From: Icerya purchasi | Lineage: Eukaryota > Arthropoda > Insecta > Hemiptera > Monophlebidae | Direction: 5' to 3' | DNA: 64,000 nucleotides | Assembly (NCBI GenBank): GCA_039619475.1 | Contig: CM077116.1 | Coordinates: forward strand, 25,741,191-25,805,190 | Part shown: positions 13,101 through 27,841 of the stretch, piece by piece | How the letters are laid out: each line of letters starts with the position of its first letter | How positions within the stretch are numbered: the stretch's first letter is position 1 | Position numbers and translations under genes: made by a program | The notes under the pieces: generated by a model | The model's database searches: none | Told to the model about the DNA's origin: nothing | Seen by the model: only the letters and a program-made list of their open reading frames with translations

Positions 13101-16100
13101 TTTGAGAGGATCTGTGAGCGGTATATCGTCATTAATAAATAACGATGAGCTCTGTACGATATGTGCAATAGTTTTTTTAGCAGATTTAGTTTTACTGTAC
13201 ACGGTGTAGTTAGTTGAGTTATATTTGTTATCAAAATTATATTATTGTTGCAGGATCTTTTTCGGAAGAAGAAGACTGCTTTGAATTTTAATTGTGGTTT
13301 ATGTTCCAATTTTGAAGTTTGTAGATCAAACTGTTCCTGAGTTATTGCATATTTTAATTTGATATTTTTGTCGTTTCTGAAATATCTTATTAGGATTCTG
13401 TACATTATAAGTCTACAAAACCCTAATAAACTGTAATAATCTTATTATTTATTTTATTTTTATTGTTTTGTTGTTTCTTTTTAATCTATAAAAAAATTAT
13501 CTTGTGTATAGATTTAGTATCAGTAACAAATATTTTCACTTTAACAACTCGTATAAATAAAATATAATACTATTTTTAGTAATTAGTACAAAAAATGTTT
13601 ACATTCTGTTGCAGATAAATTGCCATTTTCTATCCGAATTTTACTAGAATCTGCCGTACGAAATTGTGATAATTTTCACATTTTACAAAAGGATGTAGAG
13701 AAAATATTAAATTGGCAACAAAACCAAGCAGTCTCTGAGGGAGTAGAAGTTCCTTTTAAACCAGCAAGAGTTATATTACAGGTAAATTGATAAAGAAATT
13801 TGTGTGATTGCCTATTTCTTATTACTAATTACAAATTTATTACTGTATAAAATAATCATCGAGCAAGTTTAACTTTGTTTATATATGTGTATATATAAAT
13901 ATATATAGGCGCGTATGTGTACTTTACATAATCGATTATATTTCGAATTCTTTTTATTTTCGGTTTGAAGCACAATGATTTTAGAATTCTGAAAATAATC
14001 TTAAATTTTTAAGAATTAATCAGTTTTTGTCTTTTTAGTACATTGATAACAGAAATCACCTCTTTCTAAAGAAAGAATATAGTTTTATTTCTAAAGATAT
14101 TTGCGTGTGTGTATGGATGAATTAGATAAGGAAATCATGAATATAGTTATGTTAGGATATTTTATTTAGGGAATATTGTAATGTGTAACTTTAATTGTGA
14201 CAATGATTCCTTAAAATGTAAAATAATATTTTGAAAATTTTAATATCAATATTATTAATGTATAATTGTTTTTTCTTTAATTTCTATACGTGCATTCCTT
14301 AATGAGAAATAAATTGCATAATGACATTAAAAAAGAGCTTCATTTATCGCTTGAACTATTTCATTTTGAATATTATGAGTTTAAAAGATTTTAAATTTTG
14401 CTTCAAACTATTAGTTTAGTAAATGAAAAAATTATTTTTCACGCTAAAAAAATATATTGTGATGTTTAGTTTATTTTTAGAAATAAAATTTTCACCGTGT
14501 ACCATGTCGAACATGATGTTAAATATTAATCAGAAACGCTTAGATGTTCAATTATCAAAAGTTTATTTACATCGAGTGATAATAAATTGATTTTAAATAT
14601 TAAAATAAATCGTTGCACAATAGAACTTTTCGTAAATTTAACAATCAACAGACTATAAATACGAAACGCTGGAATAGGTTAAATATTTACTTACCCCTTA
14701 AAAACCATATCAAAATTCTTTAATCTTTAATTGTGTTCAAATTCGAATAATAGGTATATCATCATCTACAATCGTCACCCTAGGTGGGGTATCGTGATTA
14801 GCATTTAATCCACCAGTGATTTTGTGATTGTCCGCCATTTGTCACGGTCCTCTGATTGACGTACGCATTGTGCGAATGACAATCCTGTTGTATGTAATAT
14901 AATATCTGTCCATCTCTTAGGTATGCGTCCCGGTGGTATATAGACAACATATAAAAATTACTTGGTAACAAAGTCGCATTAATAATATAATTTTTTTGAA
15001 TGTATAACTAATGTTTTTTTAATTTCTTATACAAATAAGGACAATACATTAGCAACTGAAGAAAAAATAGTCCCCTCGTTTGTTAAAATATCAGGTAGTT
15101 TATAAATATTATTAATATCAATAATAAAATTCAAAATATCTTACAGGAATTCGTTTACATGTTTATTATTACACATTTCTCTATTTTAATTTGTCAACGT
15201 AAAACAAAAATTTAAACAAAATAGGTATTGCAGATATTTTTTGTATAGAAATGCAATATACGAGGGTGGTTTGAAAAGTTCCGGGCCTCGCCGAGAAATA
15301 GCGCTGCTAGAGTTAATTCATCAAGCGCGTTGCGCAGTTCCATCCTTCACAGAGTCACTGAACAAGTGTCAGCTTGTTTGAAAACTTATTACCAGTTTTG
15401 TGGCAGTTTCAAGTAGAGAAGTCGTGTGTTACGTAAAAAATGGAAAAAAACGAAATACGAGCTGTGATTAAATATACTTTTTTTAAAAGGTTTAAATGCG
15501 ACACAAATATAATCTGAGCTCGACTCAACGTTAAAGGAATCTTCTCCTTCAAGAACCACCGTTAAACGCTGGGTTGCAGAATTTAAGATGGGTCGTACGA
15601 GCACAGAAGATGAACCGCGCAGTGGACTCCCAATAGAAGCAACTACACCAGAAATCGTCAAAAAAATACACAGAATGGTGCTGGAAGATTGGCGCATCAA
15701 AATTAAGGAGTTAGCTGAAGATGTAGATATATCGTCTAAACGAGTGTACCATATTTGACACGTAGTTTTGGGCATGTACAAGCTCTGCGCGAGATGGGTG
15801 CCCCGTTTGCTCACACCTGAGTAAAAACAGTGTCGAAAAGACATTAAAACCTTCATAGCCGAATTTTTGCGTCGATTCATCACTGTTGATGAAACTTGGG
15901 TTTACCACTATACTCCAGAGTCCAAAGAACAGTCTAGGCAATGGATTGAGAAAGGTCAAGCAGCTCCAAGGAAAGCAAAAATGGTTTTGTCTTTCAACAA
16001 AATCATGGCGACGGTTTTCTGGGATGCACGCGGAATAATCTTCATCGACTATCTTGAAATAGGTTAAACAATAAACGGAGCATATTACGTGGCTCTGCTG

Positions 16101-19100
16101 CAACGTTTAAGCGAAGATATAAAAAAAAAAACGTCTACATTTGACGAAGAAAAAAGTCCTTTTCCATCAAGACAGTGCGCCTGCTCACACCTCTGTGGTC
16201 GCGATGGCAAAAATCAACGAATTAAAGTTCAAATTACTTCCGCATCGACCCTATTTGACAAATTTGGCACGTGCGACTATTATGTATTCCCCAATTCGAA
16301 GAAATGGCTTGGAGGAAAAAGATTTGCAAATGATAGTGAGGTGATCGTCAGTGTTGATGAATATTTTCGAGACTTTCCTGAAGAAACCTACAAAATCGGT
16401 ATTAATAAACTTTGCGAGCGATGGAGCACATGTGTGAGCCTAAATGGAGACTGAATAAAACGCTGTTTTTATAAAAACATGTTTTTTTCATTGAGAGTCC
16501 CAGAACTTTTCAAACCACCCTCGTACATTACTCATATTACTTTATAAAAGTTATTTTAAACTCAGTTAATTTCTTATAAATATTGTGGAAAATGAAAAGT
16601 AAAACTGATGATATTAAAATTTAAATTGCAGTCTGTGGAACTACTATTGTCTATGAAATTTTTTTGTTAAATGCATTCATTTTGGGAAACTTCTAAAATG
16701 CCTAGTGTGTAACAGTTTATGAATTACTTTAAATTTGTATAATAAAAGTTTATAAACAACGACATCCGCAGTCAAGTAGTGTTACTAGGAGAGAGAAAAA
16801 GAATGAGAGACCGTTGAAAAAAGGTTATGATAAAACCACTTTAGTTCACCTCGTTAAAATACAATAAATAAGAAATTATAAAAGAAAAGACATAATAAGG
16901 TGAAATTTATTAATTTTTTTTTGAGCTGGTACTTAATATTTATTCGAAAAATACCATCTACTGATTTTGGAGTGTTGTTAAACACACGAGTAATGTAATT
17001 TCACACAGTTATTTACATAATTATTCTTTTAGTGATATTTTCAAATTGTTTAAACTTGTATCGTTAACGTTTAACTTCCTTGGCAAAATTTTAATAAAAT
17101 TTCTTAATTTAATTAACTTTAATACACTTAAAACTTCAGTAAAATGTATGCATTATCACGATTTCACTTCGAGACTTCTGTATTGCTCAAACGTAGTAAA
17201 TTTTTTTTTTCTTTACACCTGTTTTTCTCTTATTATGTAGTAATAAGAAATAAGAGACAAGGACTTATATTTTACAAGTTAAATCATTCAACAAGTCGGT
17301 CAGTATTTTTCATAAATACTGACTTTGAAAAGAGAAAAAATTCGGACACATAAATTAGCTTTAATTGGATCAAACTTTTATATTTCAGTAAAAGCTAATA
17401 GATATCTGTAGTAGCAAACGTAATTATTTCACTGCTGTATTATCAAAAATAATGAACTCAATTCATATACGCAAATGGTTGACTCGTTTTGAAAAATGGT
17501 GTTATTGGTGATAATGTCATGTGCAAACTTCGTCATAAATCAAAGATTTCAAGAGTTTAAATGGAGAATACGTAGGTTTGTGAAAAGATAAAATGAGCAA
17601 AACAGCGATAAATGGAAAAAAGAAATTTTCACGGTTGAAATAAAAAGGAGGATCAAAAAAATTTCAATAAGGAGGAGAAAAAAATTCAACCTATTAATAA
17701 TGAATCAGCTCTACAAAAAACTATGAAAAATAATTTTAAAAATACCGGAGAGGAGAATTTGGTGATCATCGTTGAATAAATAAAATATTATCTCCTACCA
17801 AGTGAAAGGCAACAATGATCGGGTTGAACTCATTTCTGTGGTTCACTTATAAAAGGTTAATTAAAAACTTTTAATATTGCATATGAATATTTTTTTACTT
17901 TTTTAAAAGTTCTAGTTCGGTAATTAGTGTTGCCGAATTTCGAAACATAAAAGTTAAATTAAAAAAAAATTAATAAAAATCCTCAATTAAGTGCTTATCG
18001 AATTAGCGTAATAGAACGTTGACTTCAACTTGTTAGTAACGTCTAAAAATAAAATAAAAATTGTGAATTAAGTCTGATTATATTTATATAGTTCGTTTAT
18101 TGAGGACTTGAAAAGCACTTATTTTAATTGCAGGTATGTTAAAAGGCAGTCGCGAGGTTGGATTGTTTTTTCCTTGTCATTTGTAATTTTTTTTCTTCTT
18201 TACTCCGATCAATATATGTGAAAGTGTTAATTTTTAAATTTAAGATATTTTCCTTAAATAAAATTGTGATATTGCTAAGTGAAAAAAAGTATATATATTC
18301 TATCCAAATATTAACATCAAAATGTTAAAAACAAAAAATTTTATAATTTTGAATTAAATATTCGCGTTACATCATTGTATTCGCGAATCCTATATTTCCT
18401 TAATCAATACATTCCGCTTAAATTTTACCATTTTTAAAACTGATTAATCAGCAATTTACTGTTTAGTTCGTTGTTAGTAAATTAACTATTTTCAATTTTG
18501 GTAGGATTTCACTGGTGTTCCAGCTGTCGTTGATTTCGCAGCAATGCGAGACGCCATTAAAAGGCTTGGCGGCGACTCGAATAAAATTAATCCGGTTTGT
18601 CCAGCTGATTTGGTTATTGATCATTCTGTGCAAGTTGATTTCATTCGAAGGTAAGAACAATAAACTGGAAATTCTACTCATACGTTGTTTTTGTATACGC
18701 ACATTAAGCATAACTTGTTTTTAGCTATAGCATGTATGTTTCCATTATAAATTTCACGCATGAAAAATTTTAAAACACATTTTTCTAGATGTATTTTTAA
18801 AATATTTTTGCCTTTATTTTATTTGAATTTACGTAATTTAGACTGGATAGTTTAACTTTTAATGTAATATTTATATTAAAAAATCAACTGTATTACGTAT
18901 GCAACTTTCTTTATCATCTACATAGATTATATATGAAATTAACACTTTTAAAAGCTATAAATAATGTTTAATTTTAAAAAACCCCAGATTTAAGTGTTCA
19001 GAATAATTATTTGTATTATTACTATTTTGTTGTATAATCTTTTTATTAAGTGGGGGTATTATGGTATGTAAATATTAAAAATTTGAAAAACATTTAAAAA

Positions 19101-21165
19101 TTAAAAAATGAAATTCGCGAAAAACTGTACACCAATTTGTACTGGATATTATTAAGAATAAATAATAAGTTGTTTCATTGAGTATTAAATTTTGAATGAT
19201 ACAGTTATGAAGGAAATATTAGGAAATAGCTGAAAGAGCTCTTTATAGAAAAAATATAGCCGATCTTACAACTTTATATTCAGCTCTTGGGACGCCTAAG
19301 GCTCAAAATTTTTGAAATTTTTTTGTTTTCGAGCATGTAATATATTGTTGGAAATATTGCCATTTGTCGAGAACGAAACTGTTTTTCATTTTCTTAACGA
19401 AATTTTCGAAGTTGGTGAAAAGTTCAAAAAAGCGCGAGAACTGATGTACAGCCTTCCCTTTACTGCGCGAGTATTATAGCTAAAAATTCTGAATAAGGTT
19501 AAAAATATGCGCATTCCTGTATATTTCCTTAGTTTGGAACATCCGAGTTTCCAACCTGAAAATGAGACCCTCAAGACGCCAGAAGCTGAATAATTTTGAA
19601 TTTTTTTTTTTCTGCCGGGTATGTGATATATCGTTGGAAAGATCGCTATTTGTTGGGAACGAATCCATATTTCATTTTCTTAATGAAACTTTTGATTTTA
19701 TCGAAAAGTTCAAAAAGGCGCAAAAAATTACGAATCCTTCCCTCCTTTGCGCGCCCAAAAATCAGATATCTTTACTTTGAATTTTGTATTATGTAAATGT
19801 AAATTATAGTTATCTCTAACTTAACATACGGAATCCTCAACGCAAGGAACATCATGCTTGACTGAACTTTTTTATCTTTATATTAATTTATCTCAAAACC
19901 TAAAAATTCTAGAAGAAATTTAATTATCTCCAAGATAGCAAAACGTTTTTGTTTTTCTGTTATATTGTACAAATCGAAACTTCTTGAGTGCACTATTTTA
20001 AATAAAATGATATTTAGAATATTTTCCCCGTTTAAAATTACAAGTTACGTTGTTATGTTTGCTAACTTATAAAAATATAAATATAAAGATAAATGTTTAA
20101 ATTATCGTAGGTGTAGATGTGTAGCGTAGTTTATTGTAAATTTTCATATAAAACAGTTTCAGATTTTAAACATATATATACTTCTGTGTGTGTATGTGTG
20201 CATATATATATATAAACTCGGCCATTTTGACCTCACAAGGGACTATACCCCTTGACCTCTCGTGCTTACATTTCTGTCTCTTTCTCTTCTATACTTTGTA
20301 TAAAATGATCAAAATTTACAACGTAATTCTTAGGCCGGCTCCCATTAGATTTTATAACGAAAAAATGTCCCAATTATATATAATAAAAAAAAGTACAACC
20401 AATAATTAATTTGTACCATAAATTTTATTAATCTACTGCAACAACTTAACATACTACAACACATATAAACAATACTTTTTTTACGTTTCCACGATATTAT
20501 TAAATTAGCAATATACTCTTTACACGCTTCTCTCTATGTTAGGACTTCTTATTCATCAATCTACACTGCAATAAGACGTGTATTCATTATGTTTTCAAAA
20601 ATGAAAACCATCACCGATCGCAACCTGAATTGCGGAAACGAAAATGGGACGACGAATTGTGCAGTAGCGAAGAATTTTCCACATTTATAAGTGATACGCA
20701 TTTTGGTTCGAAAACGACGGATGTAGAAAAGTTTGAAGCGTTAAAATATAACAAACGTTACATAAAATTGGGATATTTTTTCTAATGGAAGTCGGCCTAA
20801 GAATTACGTTATAATTAATATACATATTACAACGTAATTCTTAGGCTATCCCCCATTAGAAAAAATGTCCCAATTTTATGTCACGTTTGTTATATTTTAT
20901 AGGATTTTTGTTATTGTTATTTAAAAAATGTCACCATTTGATGTAATGAAAGTAACGAAAAAATGTCTTAATTTTATATAATAAGAGTTAAATGTAAGGA
21001 TAGGATTTTTGTGGTTATGTTATTTTTTTTGTGTTGATGCCAGTAAGAATTAAGTTGTAAATTTTGATAGTTCTATACAAAGTATAGAAGAGAAAAAGAC
21101 AGAAGTAAAAGCAAGAGGGGTCAAGGGGCACAGCCCCTTGGGAGGCCAAAACGACCGAGTTTTTA

Positions 21166-21213
<48 letters not shown>

Positions 21214-24200
21214 GCACATTTTGAAATTATTATTTCGACTAAATCAAACATTTATTGCATATTCAGTATATTTACACTACACTTTTAAATTAATATTTGA
21301 AATCGCAGTGTATTCACATGCATACGTTTATTATTATTTTTAATAATATTTGTTTAAAAAATTTTTATATTCCTTGTTCTAGTCCATTTAATAAAATTTA
21401 CATTCGATTACTAATATTTAAATTCAAAAATGTACTAAATAATTTTTAAATTAACTGATTCTTTTAGGTATCATGTTTATAAGAAACCGAGATAGATTAA
21501 TACTTAAATTTATTAAATAATCAAGTAATTTTTGACTTGTTAATTTATTAATTACCTTCTTTGTACAAAATTGCAATTAATTATCATTTATTGTTGTTTT
21601 CCTATTAAAAGTGATGTTAACTTCTCATTTACTTAATTTAATTTAAATATCCGTATTTGTTTTAAATTTAAGATAAAGATTAATTATAAGTTAATTAGTA
21701 CTTCTTCTGGGAAAAGAGATAATATTTAATTGTTTTTATAATTTAGCAATGTCATCAGCAGTAAAATTTGACTGTTAAAAAAAAACGAAAAAACAATTAA
21801 CGATCAAAGTTATGTTTGTGTCTCTTTTACCTAATACTGAAATAATCTATTTAAAACTAATGTAAAGTATTAAACAATCTAAGTAATACACTTTTTAACA
21901 TATAAAATTAAAATGAAAGAAATATATATTTTTCGCTTTTTTATGTAAAGAGCATATTTATGCAAATATATATTTCATATATTTCAATAATTTTTCTGTG
22001 TAGTTCAGATTCACAACAGAAGAATGAAGACATTGAATTTGAGAGAAACAGGGAAAGATTTACGTTTTTGAAGGTAATTAATTTTATATTACGTAATTTC
22101 ACACACATTACTTAAATTTGATTAATTACTATATGTCAGTATTATGCAATATGAATATCTAGTAATTCATTTCAATTGTAAATAACGTACGAGTGTTACA
22201 AACCGCCCTAGAGTTTTAGTTTAACTGCGGTTAATATCGGCTTGCAAAGAACGAAAATATATGTACTTTGGAACATTGTTGATGAATAAATTATATATTT
22301 CTTTTTATAAATCATTATTTTCTCTTTACTTTTAAAGCATGCTAATAGATTTTAAAAATAAAGAACTTGAAGAAACCTGCATTGAAACAAACTTAAAAAA
22401 TACCATATAATGATGTTTAAAAATTAGTTTACCAGTTTCTTTTGTTTAATGATTATCGATCGAATTTGTAAAATTAAAAGCAGTCACATTTCAGTATTTA
22501 ACAAATTGTTGTTTCTTAGTGGGGAGCGAAGGCTTTTCATAATATGCTTATTGTACCACCTGGTTCTGGAATAGTGCATCAGATAAATTTGGAATACTTA
22601 GCGAGGGTAGTATTTACAGATAGCGATGTGTTATACCCGGATTCTTTAGTTGGGACAGACTCACATACAACGATGATTAACGGTTTAGGAATTCTAGGAT
22701 GGGGTGTTGGTGGTAAGTAAACTGTTAATGATAATGTCTTAAATGTATAATTAGTACGCAAACTAAATGCTGTATTTAATAAGTATTTATTATTGCGATT
22801 AAAGAATTGAAGTATGAGAACAATCACTTTTTTTTTGTTTTCTTTTTTATTTTAAATAATTGCGTACAGATGCAGTTTGTTTATTATGGTGACATAGCAT
22901 AACAAAATACGAAAATGATAAAATAGGGACTTAGAGAATAAGAATTAAAACACACTGAAAATACGCGTATTATTAAGAGAACATAACTAAGTTAACAAAA
23001 CAAAACGGAAAAAAAAGAAAGGTAAATTCAAAAATATATACCAAAAAAATTAATAAACCAAAAGCAGTTATATTGTAACTTAACCATTGAAGAAAAACAA
23101 TTCTGGAAATTTTTAAAAATAACTAACATTTTAATTTAATAATCTTACATGTGAAATAATTACATTATTTCGTATGAAATAAATAAAGTTATTTTAACTT
23201 GTATGCGCTTAATATTTTATTTCGAAAATAGTTTTCAACTGAAGATTTTTAGTATTATGTAGTTAAAAGTTACAAAACGCTTTGATTAATTACTTCTGTC
23301 CCTAGTTAAGGTCGTCCATAAAACAGATCCACTTTGTCCTACACGGTGTTCAAATTAATGAATTTTGAATTTTGTATCTGTTGATCATAAACCAATGATA
23401 CGAACATCAAGAAAACCTACAGATTCACAATTTTGGACTACACCTCGAAACAAGTTTCGAAAGTTTACGAAATTAAAAAAAAAAAATCTTGAATGAACCC
23501 ACTTGACTTGAAAACTATTTTTAAAAAAAGATAGTCCAGACAACTAGGTAAATTTTATATCACATAGCAACAATAATGAGAAAAAACATGTGTCACGGTA
23601 AGGGATAAAAATATATACTGCTTGCGGAGCGGAAACGGAAATGGTAATTTGCTCCGATAAAACTACGTTATTATCGCATATACTAATACATCACACGATT
23701 ATTTATTCCGCAATCTTTATTGTTCCGTTTCGACATAGTTCGTGATATACCAGATGATTTATCCATCGATGAACTTCTCTTAAACTGCTCTTCTGAGGTG
23801 CCAGTCTCGAATATTTGAAGGTTACAGAAACGTATTTCTGAAAATTACCGAGTAAGTCTTGTAATATATGACGACATGTCGTACACAAACACTCTAAGAT
23901 ATCTTCACAAAAAGTAGCTTATTCCTGTAGGTGACACATCGGAATTCCCAAAATTGACAATGGAGTAAAGTGATTAAATTATCGAAATCAGAGAAATAAA
24001 GTAAAATATCGTTCTTAGACGTAAAAAGCCGAACTGTATAAATGTTTTTTTTTCCCCTGATTTCAGCTTCTGTGGATTACGCTAAACAACTAAGTCTTCA
24101 TTTTACATCTTGTCCTTTTTCCTCCCTCAACATCCTTTCGATATTTCTTGAGACCCTCCATCAATGTATTGTTATGGCTTATCGAAAGCGATCTATTCCG

Positions 24201-27200
24201 ATTTACTTGTTCTATTTTAAAGATTGACGTCGCAACTGCTTTATGAAACCATTCTTTATTAAATATTTGTGTTTCAGTAACATCCATTAATTTCATATCC
24301 TTTTTACGCTCATAGAACCATGCAGGTCTTATTTTCTTCGTTTTCATGAATTCATAAATTCTCTTAGTTAACCTATCCTCCTGCATTCTGGTAATATACC
24401 CGTAAAATAATAATCTTCTTTTCCTTATTGATATGGACAATGGTTCAATCTTGATATATAGTTTATCGTTCGAAACCATTTTAAACTGTCCATCATTCCA
24501 TTTAACTGCTAGAATCTTTCTCAAGATTCTCCGTTCCCTTATTTCTAATTGATTGGTTAATATCTTCTTGTTTAGATTTAAAGTTTTGATGCATATAACC
24601 ATTCTGGTTTTATAACTGTAGCATAGTGTCTTAGTTTTGCTCCTATACTCATTGCTTTTTTTATCGTAAACCTTCTTCACCAAATGACATGCCCGACCTA
24701 ATTTACATATTCTACTATTCATTGCTTCTTCTAGCCGATTTTGTTGTATAAATTCCCCTAAATATTTAAAGTTTTTAATTCGCGTTATTTTTCCAGCACA
24801 TGTATTAAAATAAAATGGGCTGTTTTTAATGTTCGTCATGTACTTAGTTTTTTCAACATATATTTTAAGGTCTATACATTCCGAGACTTTTATTAGTTGA
24901 TTGATCTTATTCGTTGCTGACGTTACATCATTAGCAAAGATAGTTAAATCATCCACGAACGCCAAACAGTCGATATATATTCCTTTATTCTTAGTACCAA
25001 GTCTGAATTTATGTTTGTTATCTTCTTCATCCACCAGTATTCTCCATTCTCTGATATTTTTTTCTAAAATACAATTATTTGCACAAGGTAAATAAACATA
25101 ATCTGGAATGTTTTGCATATTTTTGTCTAAACGGCATATTATCCGTTAAATGCGGCTTCTAAAAATTTAAATTTCTCGTGTAAATCAAAAAGTTGCGTTT
25201 TAATATTTTACACAGTTCATATACACATGGTCTTCTATCAATCTGCAAAATTTCATCAAAATCGAAGACCCGCAGATCGTGACCTCCTTGTAAGACAATG
25301 TTGTTAAATTTATATATTATAATAATTCCCGTGATCATGAAACTTTATCTTCGAAACGCGTCGGGTAATTAAATATTAAATAATTGTTTATAATAGTGTG
25401 TTGTGATTTTACTTATTATAAGATTGACATAATTCTTTCTGAAACCTGGACTAGTTTGAAGAATTTTTGTTGTTACTATAATGGTGGGTAAGATGGTATG
25501 GAGGCTGTGCTTTTCTCATAAAAATAGCATATTCCATCCACTTTTTACATATTTTCACTTTATTCGTATTCCGATCCTCCGCATAATGTGTGACTAATTT
25601 AATTTAAATCAGTTTCCATTGTTGATCATATCGGTCTATTGTTCACCAACGCACCAACCGCTTTCCCGCGAATTCATTACAACAATCACAGATTTTGAGA
25701 ACGATGTGTCATAATAGGAAGCGGCTAGTAATCACTTCCTTCTTTGAAACGGCTATACTAATCGATCAGGAAAAGAAGTGGAACATTTAAGAATATTATT
25801 CTTGTCTATCTTAATAATGGCGATCGCACAACTATTGACTTTCCTTTGCGATAAGCCAGCTCGGCAAACATTACTCTTGGTTCAGCAAAAACTTACTGCG
25901 TCCATGAACTGATCAGTCATCAATTTGCCTTTGCGTAATGGCCACCTTCCAATTAGCATATTCGAAACCAAACTATTTGATTTGACTCCAAAAGGCCCTC
26001 CAACTAACTTTTGAAATTTTAGAAGATCCAACTGGGAGCATTTTCAGTAAGTTGGATTTACAATTAAGATCGTTAGAAGACAATTTGACACCCACCCAGT
26101 TGTATAATCGACATACAGTACAATCTAAATGCGGCCCTTATACTGTATGTACCACATATATGAGTTGGAAGATGGCCACAAAGACAAGCTGAATAGAGCA
26201 AGACTCCTTGATGGAATGTCGACTGCACAGCTGTATGTAACTGTAGAAATCAAGTTTTCCGCCTGTTTAGAAGTTCTAAGACAACCTAAAATTATTTTAA
26301 GTTTTAAAAAGAGGGCTGCTAAAATTTGTTGATTGCTCAAAAAAACAAAGAACCCCGTTTGAAAAGAAGTACGTTGTTCTTCATTCAATAAAACTATTCC
26401 TTTAACATGGATGTGAAAGGTAGTGAGATACTAAACTAGCAGTTGATAATATTACATATTCTATTCCGCGGCAACATTCACATTTCTCTTTAACATCCTA
26501 CGCCACATTTTTAACCGTCTTTTTTCGACTGATGAAATGCCGAATTTATAAACATTCCCGTTCGAGAAATCAGGAGCAAATAGTTCAGCAGCCGAATCAT
26601 ATTGTTCCATTTCACTGATATCATGCATCAGGCAACTCGTTGAAACGGTTATCAAGAATAGCTTGGTTTGTTGACTAGTATCCAATTCCTTACTACCAAA
26701 CTGTTGTTTTGGCTTCAGATCTAAAAAAGTTCTTTGGATTATATGACATATTTAACAGTAGACATAATGTTTTCTTAACCAAGGGTTTTTAATTTTCGTG
26801 TTTCTAGATATTCAAAGAACTTTTAATGCAGTTCACTTTTGGTTTTTATATAATCGCCTAGATTGATTTTAATATTTTAGCAGCACTAGCGACTTATCTT
26901 TGCAACTTATTTGCTTGTCGGGCAGTGATGTTTAAAGGCACTCTCCTTAAGTTGAACTACAAACGATGTTACAGAGGTCTTTCTCAAAGCTCTGTCTTTG
27001 CCCGATTTTATTTCGCATAGATGTTCCCAGTTTTTAATTTACCGATTAAAAGTAAGGTTATTATATCTTACGCCGACGATATAGCAGTATTTTATTCAGA
27101 AAAGAATTTGGTGTATACGAAAGATACTCTGGAGGACGATATTGGTAAACTGAATTTTTGGATAGAGGATTCCTACTTCATATTTTCAATTCGTAAAAGT

Positions 27201-27806
27201 CACATAATTGTTTTTACATACAAATGTATTATAATGTGGCTGAACGTGATTTAATTAACTAATACCGGTTCAGATATATTTCTCGAATTTGTATTATACC
27301 ATAAATTACTATGGAAAGAACATATCGAACAACTTTTTTTAATAAAGCGTTACAGGCTTCCAACATACTAAAGATAGTAAGACATACACGGTCGACTAGC
27401 TACCCGATTGTTTTGAGGACAGTTGCATTTAACTCTCACAAGGTCACGAATATACTGTAGATTCCAATTTTTTAGCAATGCAGCGGAAGTTGATCTTTCT
27501 AAACGGATTCAAAACTGATATCTACTTTGGAAACCTTGTGCTTTTCCTTCTTCATCTGAAATTGGACTATATTCTAAAGTTTGTATTCTTCCAACTCAGT
27601 TGAAAAACTAACAATTGGCTGATCAGTTTTTCCTGAAGGTTGTATCATTTTCTAATAATTCCTTGTCCCCAAAAAATATTTTCATATTTTCCTTAATCGT
27701 AGATTTTCCAATAAAACAATCTTAAACATTTGACAAAAAAACTTTCTGTATAATTTATGTTCTTAATCTGATGCATTTTTGGTTTTAATTTTCATTTTAT
27801 TCTTTC

Positions 27807-27841
<35 letters not shown>

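Larger units (their letters stand above)
900..13614 (+). other. IRP1: Intron 1 of IRP1 (12.7 kb)
   Basis: GTAAGT...TTGCAG intron. It holds a (TTC)n tract (1087-1110), a 16-G run (3473-3488), a 24-T run (4231-4254), a SINE, a 1.27-kb inverted-repeat element, an RTE-type LINE tail, an internally deleted mariner, two copies of a dispersed repeat and an RNase-H LINE, all listed separately. I recognise nothing in 1200-4340, 6950-9625 or 10350-11000 apart from AT-rich sequence and homopolymers. Confidence 0.85.
13782..18504 (+). other. IRP1: Intron 2 of IRP1 (4.7 kb)
   Basis: GTAAAT...TTGGTAG intron. It carries a LINE 3' tail at 14757-14942 and a 1.26-kb dead mariner at 15261-16523. The stretches 13782-14750 and 16530-18504 are AT-rich with no recognised feature. 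Confidence 0.85.
18651..22003 (+). other. IRP1: Intron 3 of IRP1 (3.4 kb)
   Basis: GTAAGA...TGTGTAG intron. It contains two tandem diverged copies of a dispersed repeat (19309-19757) and an inverted-repeat element next to (TA)n (20215-21211). The rest, including 21212-22003, is AT-rich without recognised content. Confidence 0.85.

Noticed and set aside
24090..25118. A host gene encoding a 342-residue protein
   Set aside because: It contains non-LTR reverse transcriptase motifs and lacks the N-terminal half, so it is a truncated LINE.
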